NCBI GenBank assembly: GCA_027014065.1
Contig: JALWEL010000070.1
Location: forward strand, 3,432-13,704
Length of the DNA stretch: 10,273 nucleotides
From: DHVE2 group archaeon
Lineage (GTDB): Archaea; Thermoplasmatota; Thermoplasmata; Thermoplasmatales; Aciduliprofundaceae
Reading direction: 5' to 3'
Below are positions 1-6,984 of this stretch, in pieces (the stretch's first letter is position 1; the number at the start of each line of letters is the position of its first letter). The notes under the pieces are model-generated. The model was not told the DNA's origin. It made no database searches and saw only the letters and a list, made by a program, of their open reading frames with translations. The position numbers and the translations under genes are program-made.

Positions 1-1
1 G

Positions 2-1063
2 CAGTTGATTAACAACATGTTCATTGCAATTGGCATGAACGGTGTGGCGCAATGGGTCACAGCGTATCAGATTCCGATAGCCATAACCATTGTAGTTTCT
101 TTCCTCGCAATAAATTATTTCGGTGTGAAGATATACGGCTGGGTTCAGGACATAATGTTCTTCATTCTCCTTGCGGGGATAATCGCATACATCGTATTCG
201 GGCTTCCACACGTGAATATACATTATCTTCAATCATCCGCCAGGGGAAATTTCATGGACATAATGAAGGCCACATCAATCATATTCTTCAGTTACATCGG
301 ATTCGCGGCCATCGCCGACGCCGGAGGCGAGGTGAAGGAACCCAAGAAAAATCTGCCAAAGGGCATCGTTATTTCCGTTCTCGCCATATCTGCCATTTAC
401 ATTCTCGTAACTTTAGTGACCTACGGCTCACAAAGTCTCGACGATATAATGCAGGCTGGAAACGTGCCCGCTGTGGCCATGCTCTTCCTTCCATCTTTTA
501 TCTCCCTCTTCATTTCATTCACCGCATTCATTGCCCTTGTCTCCGATATAAATCCCTCAATCCTCGCCACATCGCGCCTCACATTCGCATGGTCGAAGGA
601 TCGAGTAGTCCCGAAGAAATTGAGCGAGTTGTCACGGTATCATACGCCTAAGTGGACATTGCTTCTAAATGCAGGAATTGCAATACTCATAATCGCCCTT
701 TTCAAAGATTTTATAGAAGCGATAGATGTGACGACGATTGCGATTCTCCTCACATATTCCATGGTGGCCATAACCGCGTTCGTGCTCCCTTTGAAGCGCC
801 CGGACATATGGGAGAAAACGCAGGTGAAGTACAAGGGAATGTGGCTAATCGCATTAGTCGGATTCGTAACGACCTTCCTTCTCTTAGGGTTGATAATTCA
901 AACATCCATAGTTCAATTCATGGTCGTTGTGCTATGGGTGGCCGTGGGTGCGGTGATTTATTACGTTACCCTGACTAAGCATCAGCTCCACTGGAGAATT
1001 GCGAGGGAAGCTAAAAAGGGGATGGAGGAGCTGGAGAGCAAAATAATAGAAAAACTGAAATAA
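2..1063 (+). CDS. APC-family amino acid permease, 5'-truncated by window edge
   Basis: C-terminal part of a secondary amino acid/polyamine transporter of the APC superfamily in the cytoplasmic membrane. The reading frame is open to the left edge, and 352 residues from the TTG at 5 is short for a family usually of about 430-500 residues with 12 helices, so the gene very probably starts upstream and the TTG is not the true start. The signature segment FFSYIGFAAIADAGGEVKEP (about residues 94-113 from that TTG) matches the family's helix 6 and following loop. SRLTFAWSKDRVVPK (190-204) matches the typical 'SR..yAmarDg.lP' motif. At least eight further hydrophobic helices are visible, followed by a charged cytoplasmic tail. 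Its stop is one base from the stop of the convergent small membrane protein gene, with no terminator in between. The substrate cannot be told. Confidence 0.9.
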   Translation, partial: QLINNMFIAIGMNGVAQWVTAYQIPIAITIVVSFLAINYFGVKIYGWVQDIMFFILLAGIIAYIVFGLPHVNIHYLQSSARGNFMDIMKATSIIFFSYIGFAAIADAGGEVKEPKKNLPKGIVISVLAISAIYILVTLVTYGSQSLDDIMQAGNVPAVAMLFLPSFISLFISFTAFIALVSDINPSILATSRLTFAWSKDRVVPKKLSELSRYHTPKWTLLLNAGIAILIIALFKDFIEAIDVTTIAILLTYSMVAITAFVLPLKRPDIWEKTQVKYKGMWLIALVGFVTTFLLLGLIIQTSIVQFMVVVLWVAVGAVIYYVTLTKHQLHWRIAREAKKGMEELESKIIEKLK

Positions 1064-1064
1064 A

Positions 1065-1280
1065 TTACTCTACCTTTTTCGGTTTTATCCCGCGCTCAAT
1101 GAGAAACTCTTCGTGGGAGTTCATTCTCTTCATTTCTAAAATGTACAAGATTCCCATTACTAAAATCAGAGCGGCAATTGCGAGCATGGTCTCCCACCCT
1201 AATTCTTGAAGATTGAGGGTCACCAAAAGCTCTTTGACTATCGCCAAAACGCCGATCTCCACCACGCTTCTAAGATTCAC
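1065..1280 (-). CDS. Small membrane protein resembling the C-terminal part of PsiE
   Basis: A 71-residue protein, last in the nfeD-stomatin operon and 26 nt after the stomatin stop. It has a hydrophobic stretch near residues 6-23 (VVEIGVLAIVKELLVTLNL) and a clear membrane helix near 29-49, then a charged tail ending KPKKVE. The pattern of an 'ivaivkelivlnl' segment followed by a second helix resembles the last two helices of the PsiE (phosphate-starvation-inducible E) family. E. coli PsiE is about 136 residues, so this would be a half-length version. The proposed start is GTG with no visible ribosome binding site. The frame stays open upstream into the stomatin gene, so the true start is unsettled. 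It could be a natural short family member, a 5'-truncated remnant or a different small membrane protein. Phosphate regulation is not implied by anything seen here. Confidence 0.6.
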   Translation of the reverse strand: MNLRSVVEIGVLAIVKELLVTLNLQELGWETMLAIAALILVMGILYILEMKRMNSHEEFLIERGIKPKKVE

Positions 1281-1306
1281 ATGGTGATATGGGAAATAAA
1301 AAAGAT

Positions 1307-2401
1307 TTAGAGGCCCGAGGGCTTCTGGAACAGCTTTTTCTCTTCTGTGCTCGTGAGATCAACCTTCTTCTCGTCGATTTTTTCTTTAGCTTCCTTTGTC
1401 TCTTTTTCTATGTCTTCATAGTTTGGAATGGGCCCAAGGATATCATCTGCTTTGCCCACAATCTTCTCAATGTCCTCGTACTTTGTGTCTTCGCTAACCG
1501 ATTCTTTCACGGGCACTCCTAAATAATTGGCGGTTGTTTCGATGAGCTTCGTGATTTCGAACGGGAATATGATCTTAGTGGCTTGTCCATCGGCCATTCT
1601 TGTCAGCGTGTCCAACGAAAGAACGCTAAGTGCTTTGGATGTGAGCGTTGCAGATCCCAGTGAGATTATGCGATATCTCTGCGCCTCTCCCTGTGCCTTT
1701 AATATGGTTGCAATTCTCAGACCTTCCGCCTCTAAGATATTTGCCTGTCTCTTACCTTCCGCTTCCAAGATGGCCGATTGCTTCTTACCCTCCGCCTCTA
1801 AAATCTGCGAGCGCTTCACGCCGTCCGCACGCAGAATTGCGGCCCTTCTTTCCCTCTCCGCAGAGGTCTGCTCTTCCATTGCCTGCTTTACCTTCGGCGA
1901 TGGATCAACTTCTTTGATTTCCACGGCCTCTACCTTCACGCCCCACTGGTCAGTGGCTTCATCTAAAACGTCTCGAAGATGCGCGTTTATCTGCTCCCTG
2001 TTGTAAAGGATTTCGTCTAGGGACATGTTGCCAATAACTGATCTTAGAGTAGTTCTCGCGAGGTTAATCGTGGCGAGTTTGTAATCCTGCACTTCGTAAA
2101 ATGCCTTATATGCGTCTACCACGCGAATATATATGACAGCGTCCACGCCAGTTGGCGAGTTGTCTTTTGTGATCACCTCCTGCTTGGGCACGTCCCATGT
2201 CTGCGTTCTCATGTCAATTGGATACACCTGAGCAAACGGATACACTATGTGGAAACCGGGATTCAGAACCCCGCGATGTTTCCCTAAGAATATGTATATC
2301 CCGCGCTCCCATGGCTTTACTATTCTCACAGCGGTGGAAAAAAATATCACTAAGAGAATCACTATCAGAAACACTATCCCTCCGATTACCCACGGATCCA
2401 T
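1307..2401 (-). CDS. Stomatin/SPFH (band 7) membrane scaffold protein
   Basis: A 364-residue prohibitin/stomatin-family protein. These proteins form membrane-anchored oligomers that organise microdomains and take part in membrane quality control. Visible parts are an N-terminal membrane anchor (residues 5-23), the band 7 domain (about 25-185, with the typical VKPWERGIYIFLGKHRGVLNPG opening split around residue 40 and QTWDVPKQEVITKDN at 67-81), and five tandem 11-residue repeats of the ILEAEGKRQAN type (189-243) that should form a coiled coil. A conserved oligomerisation-type segment follows to about 297, then a charged, lysine/glutamate-rich tail (298-364). The start ATG lies 2 nt after the nfeD stop, and GGAGGTGA (2409-2416) sits 7 nt before it inside nfeD, so translation is coupled. 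The pairing matches the stomatin-NfeD operons of Pyrococcus. The long polar tail differs from the hydrophobic C-terminal end described for Pyrococcus stomatin. Confidence 0.93.
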   Translation of the reverse strand: MDPWVIGGIVFLIVILLVIFFSTAVRIVKPWERGIYIFLGKHRGVLNPGFHIVYPFAQVYPIDMRTQTWDVPKQEVITKDNSPTGVDAVIYIRVVDAYKAFYEVQDYKLATINLARTTLRSVIGNMSLDEILYNREQINAHLRDVLDEATDQWGVKVEAVEIKEVDPSPKVKQAMEEQTSAERERRAAILRADGVKRSQILEAEGKKQSAILEAEGKRQANILEAEGLRIATILKAQGEAQRYRIISLGSATLTSKALSVLSLDTLTRMADGQATKIIFPFEITKLIETTANYLGVPVKESVSEDTKYEDIEKIVGKADDILGPIPNYEDIEKETKEAKEKIDEKKVDLTSTEEKKLFQKPSGL

Positions 2402-2403
2402 TT

Positions 2404-2841
2404 TTATTTCACCTCCTCAACTACAAGATGCACTCCTTCCGCCTTCTTCACAATGACTTTTTTCCCTTCTTCTATTTTCTTATCGGCTGTGGCGCTCCAA
2501 ATCTGATGATCAATTCTCACTTTCCCCTTTAGCGTTCCCGGTTCTATTTCTTTCGTTACTATTCCCGTTTTCCCAACGAATTGATCCGGCGTGGTCGTGC
2601 TCGGGAGCTCTGGCTCCCCAAGTTTTCGGTAGAACCAAAGGGTGAACAAAGAGGAGCCTATGGCACTGATTATTATCAAAATCGATGCGGTTACTATGTC
2701 CACGTTGCCCATTATCATTATCGCTAACCCCAAAATCAGAAGAATAGTGCCGGGAATTGCTATGAAGAATCCGGGAATGTGTACTTCCCCTATGAGAAGA
2801 ATAAGGCCAATTATCACCAGCGCCATTCCCAGCCAGAACAT
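2404..2841 (-). CDS. NfeD-like membrane protein (short form)
   Basis: A 145-residue short-form NfeD protein, first gene of the operon. NfeD proteins partner stomatin/SPFH proteins. Long forms carry an N-terminal serine protease; this one does not. Three or four tightly packed hydrophobic helices occupy residues 1-70, with the typical E-x-H-x-P-G-F loop (EVHIPGFF, 19-26). A linker and a soluble OB-fold domain follow (about 85-145) with the family pattern GKTGIV (90-95), GKVRIDHQIWSA (106-117), I..G..V.V and a final hydrophobic strand. The gene follows a TATA box (2861-2870) placed for transcription to begin at or within a few bases of the ATG. Because the clp-type protease part is absent, any protease acting on the stomatin must be encoded elsewhere. 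Confidence 0.92.
   Translation of the reverse strand: MFWLGMALVIIGLILLIGEVHIPGFFIAIPGTILLILGLAIMIMGNVDIVTASILIIISAIGSSLFTLWFYRKLGEPELPSTTTPDQFVGKTGIVTKEIEPGTLKGKVRIDHQIWSATADKKIEEGKKVIVKKAEGVHLVVEEVK
2409..2416 (-). promoter_or_regulatory. Ribosome binding site of the stomatin gene
   Basis: GGAGGTGA on the minus strand, inside the last codons of nfeD and 7 nt before the stomatin ATG. It complements the archaeal 16S rRNA 3' end and supports the ATG at 2401. Confidence 0.8.
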
Positions 2842-2860
2842 AATTTAGGTATGTGATTCT

Positions 2861-2870
2861 GGTATTTAAC
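2861..2870 (-). promoter_or_regulatory. TATA box of the nfeD-stomatin operon
   Basis: GGTTAAATACC-like box on the minus strand (core TTAAATAC). It lies about 21-28 nt before the nfeD ATG, the usual archaeal distance to a transcription start, so the mRNA is probably leaderless or nearly so. No ribosome binding site precedes this ATG. Confidence 0.6.
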
Positions 2871-2967
2871 CATGTTGCAGATGAAAATCCAAAAAATTTT
2901 GAAATTCTATAGTATAAGTGCAATTTTAAACGTCAAATTTTTTACATATTCTCTATATATTCAAAAT

Positions 2968-2976
2968 ATTTAAATA
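2968..2976 (+). promoter_or_regulatory. TATA box of amt
   Basis: ATTTAAATA preceded by A-rich sequence (CAAAAT) as a possible BRE. It predicts a transcription start near 2995-2998 and a leader of about 30 nt, which would contain the ribosome binding site. A second AT-rich element, CTATATATT, at 2953-2961 is an alternative. Confidence 0.6.
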
Positions 2977-3012
2977 TGCCATCGACGATTTCCGTGAAGC
3001 ATTAGAAATAAC

Positions 3013-3022
3013 AGGAGATGAT
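3013..3022 (+). promoter_or_regulatory. Ribosome binding site deciding the amt start
   Basis: AGGAGATGAT differs by one base from the ideal AGGAGGTGAT. It overlaps two in-frame ATGs (3018 and 3021) and sits 4 nt before a third ATG at 3027, so 3027 is the best start. Confidence 0.65.
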
Positions 3023-3026
3023 GAAA

Positions 3027-4232
3027 ATGCTGGATACTGGTAGTGACGGGTTTATGCTAATTGCGGCTGCACTAGTGTTCATCAGGACGCCGGGACTTGC
3101 GCTATTCTACGGTGGCTTAGTGAACAGAAAGAACGCTGTGGCAATGATGATGCAAAACTTTTTCTCAGCTGGGTGGACCACAATACTTTGGGTGCTCTTC
3201 GGCTTTACATTGGCCTTTGGCATGGATGTAGCGGGAGTTATTGGGAATGGGCAGTACATGTTCCTGCTCAATATAACGCCCAACACACTGTTTCCGGACA
3301 ACACCGGTGTTATAAGCATGTACACATTTATGATTTATCAGCTGATGTTCGCAATCATTACGCCAGTGCTTATGACGGGCGCGTTTGCGGACAGAATGAA
3401 GTTCAAGGGATTCATAGTGTTCACGACGCTCTGGCTATTCTTGGTGTATTTCCCATTTGCCCACTGGCTCTGGGGCGGTGGATTCCTGCAGCAGTGGGGA
3501 GTTGAGGATTTCGCAGGAGGTATTGTGGTTCATGTGAGCGCGGGATTCGGAGCCCTTGCGGCAATGTTCTATCTTGGCAAGAGATTGCATCCTAAACCAG
3601 GTAATCATAGCATCCCCATGGTTGTGCTCGGTACAGCGCTCCTGTGGTTTGGATGGTTTGGATTCAATGCCGGAAGTGCTTTGAGGGTTGATGCGGATAC
3701 CAATGTGGCATTCATAAACACGATGATTGCCGCAGCATTTGCATCAGTAACATGGATGTTCTGGGATTATGCGGTGCACAAAAAATGGAGCAGCATAGGT
3801 TTCTTAACTGGCTCAATAGCAGGTCTGGCTACTATAACCCCAGCAGCTGGATTCGTAAGCCCTCAGGCGGCCATGCTAATAGGTATTCTTGCAGCCCTCA
3901 TTTCGCACTGGGTCGTAGATTTCGTGCATAAGAAGGGCTGGGATGATGCGTTGGACGTTTGGGGTGTACACGGAATAGGCGGATTCACCGGAATAATCTT
4001 GCTGGGGATCTTTGGGAGCGCAGCAGTGGCGGGTGCAAACGGATTGATATACGGCGGTGTTGAGTTCTTTGGAAAGCAGGTAGCAGCGGCATGTCTCACG
4101 GCAGTGTACGCGTTCTTGGTGACATACGGCATTGCATGGCTTACCAATAAAATCACGCCTCTGAGGGTTTCCGAGGAAGAGGAAGAGAAAGGTCTCGATG
4201 AATCCGAGTTCCTGGAAACTGCGTATTCTTAA
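3027..4232 (+). CDS. amt: Ammonium transporter (Amt/MEP/Rh family)
   Basis: A 401-residue Amt channel-like transporter that brings NH4+/NH3 through the cytoplasmic membrane. About eleven membrane helices are visible. Residues known from E. coli AmtB are present: the twin pore histidines (H169 in VVHVSAGFG, H315 in WGVHGIGG), the aspartate before helix 5 (D161 in EDFAGG), the Trp of the periplasmic ammonium site (W149 in LWGGG), the Phe gate (F108 and F213 in GFNAGS) and S217. The C-terminal tail PLRVSEEEEEKGLDESEF matches the family and indicates full length. Unlike bacterial AmtB there is no signal peptide. Helix 1 reads FIRTPGLALFYGG, where family members usually have Met rather than Arg before TPG. 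No glnK (PII) gene flanks it, although amt and glnK are commonly paired. The ATG at 3018 (404 aa) is a less likely start. Confidence 0.96.
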   Translation: MLDTGSDGFMLIAAALVFIRTPGLALFYGGLVNRKNAVAMMMQNFFSAGWTTILWVLFGFTLAFGMDVAGVIGNGQYMFLLNITPNTLFPDNTGVISMYTFMIYQLMFAIITPVLMTGAFADRMKFKGFIVFTTLWLFLVYFPFAHWLWGGGFLQQWGVEDFAGGIVVHVSAGFGALAAMFYLGKRLHPKPGNHSIPMVVLGTALLWFGWFGFNAGSALRVDADTNVAFINTMIAAAFASVTWMFWDYAVHKKWSSIGFLTGSIAGLATITPAAGFVSPQAAMLIGILAALISHWVVDFVHKKGWDDALDVWGVHGIGGFTGIILLGIFGSAAVAGANGLIYGGVEFFGKQVAAACLTAVYAFLVTYGIAWLTNKITPLRVSEEEEEKGLDESEFLETAYS

Positions 4233-4241
4233 CTACCAAAA

Positions 4242-4266
4242 TTTTATTTTTTTCTTTTCTTCTTTT
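4242..4266 (+). terminator. T-rich archaeal terminator after amt
   Basis: A run of about 25 bases, nearly all T with a few A and C, starts 10 nt after the amt stop, without a stem-loop. Such T tracts are the standard intrinsic terminator in archaea. It separates amt from the next promoter. Confidence 0.65.
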
Positions 4267-4275
4267 GGAAAAATC

Positions 4276-4284
4276 TTAAATATA
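4276..4284 (+). promoter_or_regulatory. TATA box of the TPR-radical SAM operon
   Basis: TTAAATATA lies only 11-19 nt before the ATG at 4295 but 23-31 nt before the ATG at 4307. This spacing favours a leaderless transcript beginning at or near 4307. Confidence 0.6.
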
Positions 4285-4306
4285 TTGGTTTCTCATGTCC
4301 GGCTAT

Positions 4307-5413
4307 ATGGATTTCGATGCAATGATGGAGAAGGCCAGAAAACTCCAGAGGGATGGAAATTACGATGAGGCTATGAAATTATACAAAGAAGCTGAAAAAA
4401 TTGCTCAGACAAAATCCCAAAAGGCTCTCGTTCTCAGGGGTTTTGCAAACGTATATCTTCGTAGGGGTGAGATGTACAAGGCTCAGAAATCCATAGCAGA
4501 TGCAATATCTATAGGGGAGGAAGAGGGAGACGAGGATATACTCACTTCTCTTTACACAACTGCACTTGAGATTCACAATACTATGGGTGATTACGACGCG
4601 TGTGTAAGGGATATAAAAATGGGTCTTAAATACGTGAACAACGCGAATGATAAAACAAAGTTCATTTTCCACAACATGGTGGGCATATTCAATTTCTATC
4701 AAGGTAAAGTTGGGATGGCCCAGAGGGAGTGGGAAATGTGCCTTGACATTGCGAAAAAGATGGGGGATTCTTCTCTCTTAGCCATAGTTTACAACAATTT
4801 AGGTGAAGTGTACAGGATAAGGGGGGAGAGAAAAAAAGCTTTGGATTATTACGTGCAGGCTTATGAGCAATCTAAGAAGATGGAGGATTATCACGGGATG
4901 GCCATAAATCTGCTAAACATGGGGTTAATCGAGAGAGAAAATAAGAATCTTGAGATGGCCGAGAAATATTTCAGAGAGAGCGTGGAGCTCTATGATAAGC
5001 ATAAAGATAAGGCAGTGGGTGCTACATCGTATGCTCCTTATTCTTTAGTTCTTGCCGACGAGAAAAGATATGAAGAAGCTCTGGAAGCAGCGAAAAGGGG
5101 AATCAAGTTGGCGGAAGAAGCTGGCACCAAGGCCGAGATGGGCGAATGCACCCTATCACTCGGATACGTTTATGAAATGCAGGGTGATTACAAGAAGGCG
5201 ATGCAGACTTATAACGAGGCGAAAAAAGTTCTGGAGGAGATAAACAACAAACTTCTTTTGAGCGAGTGCGAGCTCCACATAGGAAGGGTTCTGCTCAAGG
5301 GAAACATGAAGGAAGCAGCTAAATTCCATTTGGAAAAGGCAAAGAAGATAGCAAATGAGATAGGTGAATTCAGCGTAGCCCAGAAGGCAACTTCTCTTTT
5401 GGCAAAATGTTAA
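4307..5413 (+). CDS. TPR-repeat protein
   Basis: A 368-residue protein made almost wholly of tetratricopeptide repeats, about eight or nine units of 35-40 residues, an all-helical scaffold for protein-protein contacts. Clear units include DGNYDEAMKLYKEAEKIA near the N-terminus, YNNLGEVYRIRGERKKALDY in the middle, and LSLGYVYEMQGDYKKAMQTY towards the end. The extended unit length resembles TPR proteins of signalling systems such as LGN/Rap types. There is no signal peptide, membrane helix or DNA-binding domain, so it should be cytoplasmic. The start at 4307 (MDFDAMMEKAR) is chosen because the TATA box is too close to the ATG at 4295. The 3' end overlaps the radical SAM start (ATGTTAA), so both are co-transcribed and probably translationally coupled. 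The partner is unknown; the radical SAM protein is the obvious candidate. Confidence 0.88.
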   Translation: MDFDAMMEKARKLQRDGNYDEAMKLYKEAEKIAQTKSQKALVLRGFANVYLRRGEMYKAQKSIADAISIGEEEGDEDILTSLYTTALEIHNTMGDYDACVRDIKMGLKYVNNANDKTKFIFHNMVGIFNFYQGKVGMAQREWEMCLDIAKKMGDSSLLAIVYNNLGEVYRIRGERKKALDYYVQAYEQSKKMEDYHGMAINLLNMGLIERENKNLEMAEKYFRESVELYDKHKDKAVGATSYAPYSLVLADEKRYEEALEAAKRGIKLAEEAGTKAEMGECTLSLGYVYEMQGDYKKAMQTYNEAKKVLEEINNKLLLSECELHIGRVLLKGNMKEAAKFHLEKAKKIANEIGEFSVAQKATSLLAKC

Positions 5414-6984
5414 TCACGATTTTAGATGGATATGTTGACGAACCCTCCATGTTAGGTGTTCCCCCTTATATTTCTCCGTACATCAGGGAAGTTGCGGGAG
5501 TGTGCAAAGATCTCAATGAGGAATGCAGGTACATTAGCATCGATCAGTGGCGCAGGGGAGAGAAGGTGGAAGGAGATGTGCTGGTATTCATAGGCGGTGC
5601 AATAGTCCCTGGGAAATATCTCCGCACATATCCCGCTTCAAAAAGAGAAATAATGGAAATCGCGAAATCCTTTCATGGATTGAAGATTTTAGGCGGTGGC
5701 CTGGCGAGGTTCCGGTTGATCAACGAAGGCTTCGATTACTATGCACGCAAGGATGTGGATGCGCTTCTCTATGATATTCTGACTGATAATTTCGAGGGAC
5801 ACAGATTTCACACCCTCGATGAATGGAACCGCTGGCTTTTGAAAGGCACATACATAGTGAGGGAGCATGAGGATTTTCCAAACACTATAATGGTTGAATT
5901 GGAAACTTTTCGCGGATGTCCTAGGTATTTCAACGGCGGCTGCTCGTTCTGCATCGAGCCGCTTTACGGAAAACCGGTGTTCAGGGAAATCGAAGATATC
6001 TACGAGGAGATGAAAACCTTCGTGGATATGGGTGTCCGGCATTTCAGGGTTGGAGGCCAGAGCTGCATCTACTCATACAAGGGATTCGGCATGGGGAAGA
6101 AGGACGTGGTTGAGCCAAATGTTCCTGCAATCGAGGAACTGTTCAAAAAATTGCATGCTTTGGCCCCGAAGGTTCTGCACGTGGACAACGCGAACCCTGC
6201 GGTGATTGCCTCTTATCCTGAGAGAGGGGAGAAAATAACAGAAATTTTAGTGAAATACACAACCCCGGGCAATGTTCTCTCATTCGGCATGGAGTCCGCG
6301 GATCCAGTTGTGAGGAAAAAGAATAATCTGAATGGGGATGTGGAAGATGTCATGGAAGCCATAAGAATAGTGAACGAAATCGGCCGCGAAAGGGGAGAGA
6401 ACGGCATGCCCCATCTTCTCCCTGGATTGAATTTCATCTGCGGGCTCTGGGGCGAGAGAAAAGAGACATACGAAATGAATTTCAAATTTCTCAAAGAAGT
6501 TTTAGAGCGGGGATATTTGCTAAGGAGAATAAACATAAGGCAAGTTGCTTCGATTAGAAACAAGTTCAGGTTGAAATACAAGCACGAATGCTGGAAATTC
6601 AGAAATAAGACGAGAGAAGAGATAGATAGAAAAATGCTTACCAGGGTGGTTCCCAAGGGCACGATTTTAAAAGATGTTTTCACGGAACTAACCAAGGGAA
6701 ATTACACCTTTGGCAGGCAGATAGGCTCGTATCCACTCATCGTTGTTATCCCTTATAAAAGAAAAACGGGAGAATTTGTGAATGTGAAAATTGTAGATTA
6801 CGGAGAGAGAAGCGTTACGGCCGTGGAATTCCCCCTCGATGTGAATACCCTGAGCTATTCGGCCCTCCGTGTGATTCCTGGCATAGGGGATAAAAAAGCG
6901 GCGGAAATTGTGAAAAATAGGCCATTGAGCGAAAAGGAAATAGAGAAAAATTATCCGGAGCTCAAGGAGTTTATCAGCGCATAG
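5407..6984 (+). CDS. Radical SAM protein with C-terminal helix-hairpin-helix (COG1031-like)
   Basis: A 525-residue archaeal radical SAM protein of unknown reaction. The N-terminal part (1-150) has alternating strand/helix pattern with Gly-rich turns (FIGGAIVPG, 61-69; ILGGGLARF, 94-102), like the cobalamin-binding-type domain that precedes many radical SAM cores. The 4Fe-4S motif is RGCPRYFNGGCSFCIEP: C171, C179 and C182, spaced C-x7-C-x2-C instead of the usual C-x3-C-x2-C, as I recall for this family. Further core motifs are RVGGQ (214-218), HVDNANP (258-264) and GMESADP (294-300). A beta-rich segment (about 415-476) may be TRAM- or OB-like. The C-terminus has a helix-hairpin-helix (LRVIPGIGDKKAAEIVKNRP, 487-506), often a nucleic-acid contact, so RNA or DNA is a possible substrate. 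It overlaps the TPR gene by 7 nt at its start and the convergent V4R gene by 11 nt at its end. Confidence 0.9.
   Translation: MLITILDGYVDEPSMLGVPPYISPYIREVAGVCKDLNEECRYISIDQWRRGEKVEGDVLVFIGGAIVPGKYLRTYPASKREIMEIAKSFHGLKILGGGLARFRLINEGFDYYARKDVDALLYDILTDNFEGHRFHTLDEWNRWLLKGTYIVREHEDFPNTIMVELETFRGCPRYFNGGCSFCIEPLYGKPVFREIEDIYEEMKTFVDMGVRHFRVGGQSCIYSYKGFGMGKKDVVEPNVPAIEELFKKLHALAPKVLHVDNANPAVIASYPERGEKITEILVKYTTPGNVLSFGMESADPVVRKKNNLNGDVEDVMEAIRIVNEIGRERGENGMPHLLPGLNFICGLWGERKETYEMNFKFLKEVLERGYLLRRINIRQVASIRNKFRLKYKHECWKFRNKTREEIDRKMLTRVVPKGTILKDVFTELTKGNYTFGRQIGSYPLIVVIPYKRKTGEFVNVKIVDYGERSVTAVEFPLDVNTLSYSALRVIPGIGDKKAAEIVKNRPLSEKEIEKNYPELKEFISA

Larger units (their letters stand above)
2842..3017. 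other. Divergent intergenic region, nfeD / amt
   Basis: An AT-rich spacer of 176 bp between two divergent genes. It holds the nfeD TATA box (2861-2870) and the amt TATA box (2968-2976). The middle, about 2880-2960, is A/T tracts with no convincing gene, RNA or clear operator palindrome. Confidence 0.7.

Noticed and set aside
1289..1522. Plus-strand frame of 77 codons starting MGNKKDLEARG, preceded by GGTGAT
   Set aside because: It lies antisense to the well-conserved stomatin C-terminal region, and the GGTGAT directly abuts the ATG with no spacing. Its composition (Phe/Cys-rich) is that of a shadow frame.
1527..2006. Long plus-strand frame of 159 codons opposite the stomatin gene
   Set aside because: Its Ser/Ala/Cys-rich repeats are the mirror of the tandem hendecad repeats of stomatin on the other strand; it is not an independent gene.
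2881..2973. A 30-codon frame beginning MKIQKILKFY upstream of amt
   Set aside because: It is composed of A/T-rich intergenic sequence, runs into the amt TATA box and has no ribosome binding site.
4233..4306. Possible small RNA or riboswitch between amt and the TPR gene
   Set aside because: The spacer is fully accounted for by a T-rich terminator and a TATA box; no stable stem-loop is apparent.
6213..6695. Minus-strand frame of 160 codons within the radical SAM gene
   Set aside because: It is a shadow of a clearly recognised gene, with no motif, start signal or operon partner of its own.
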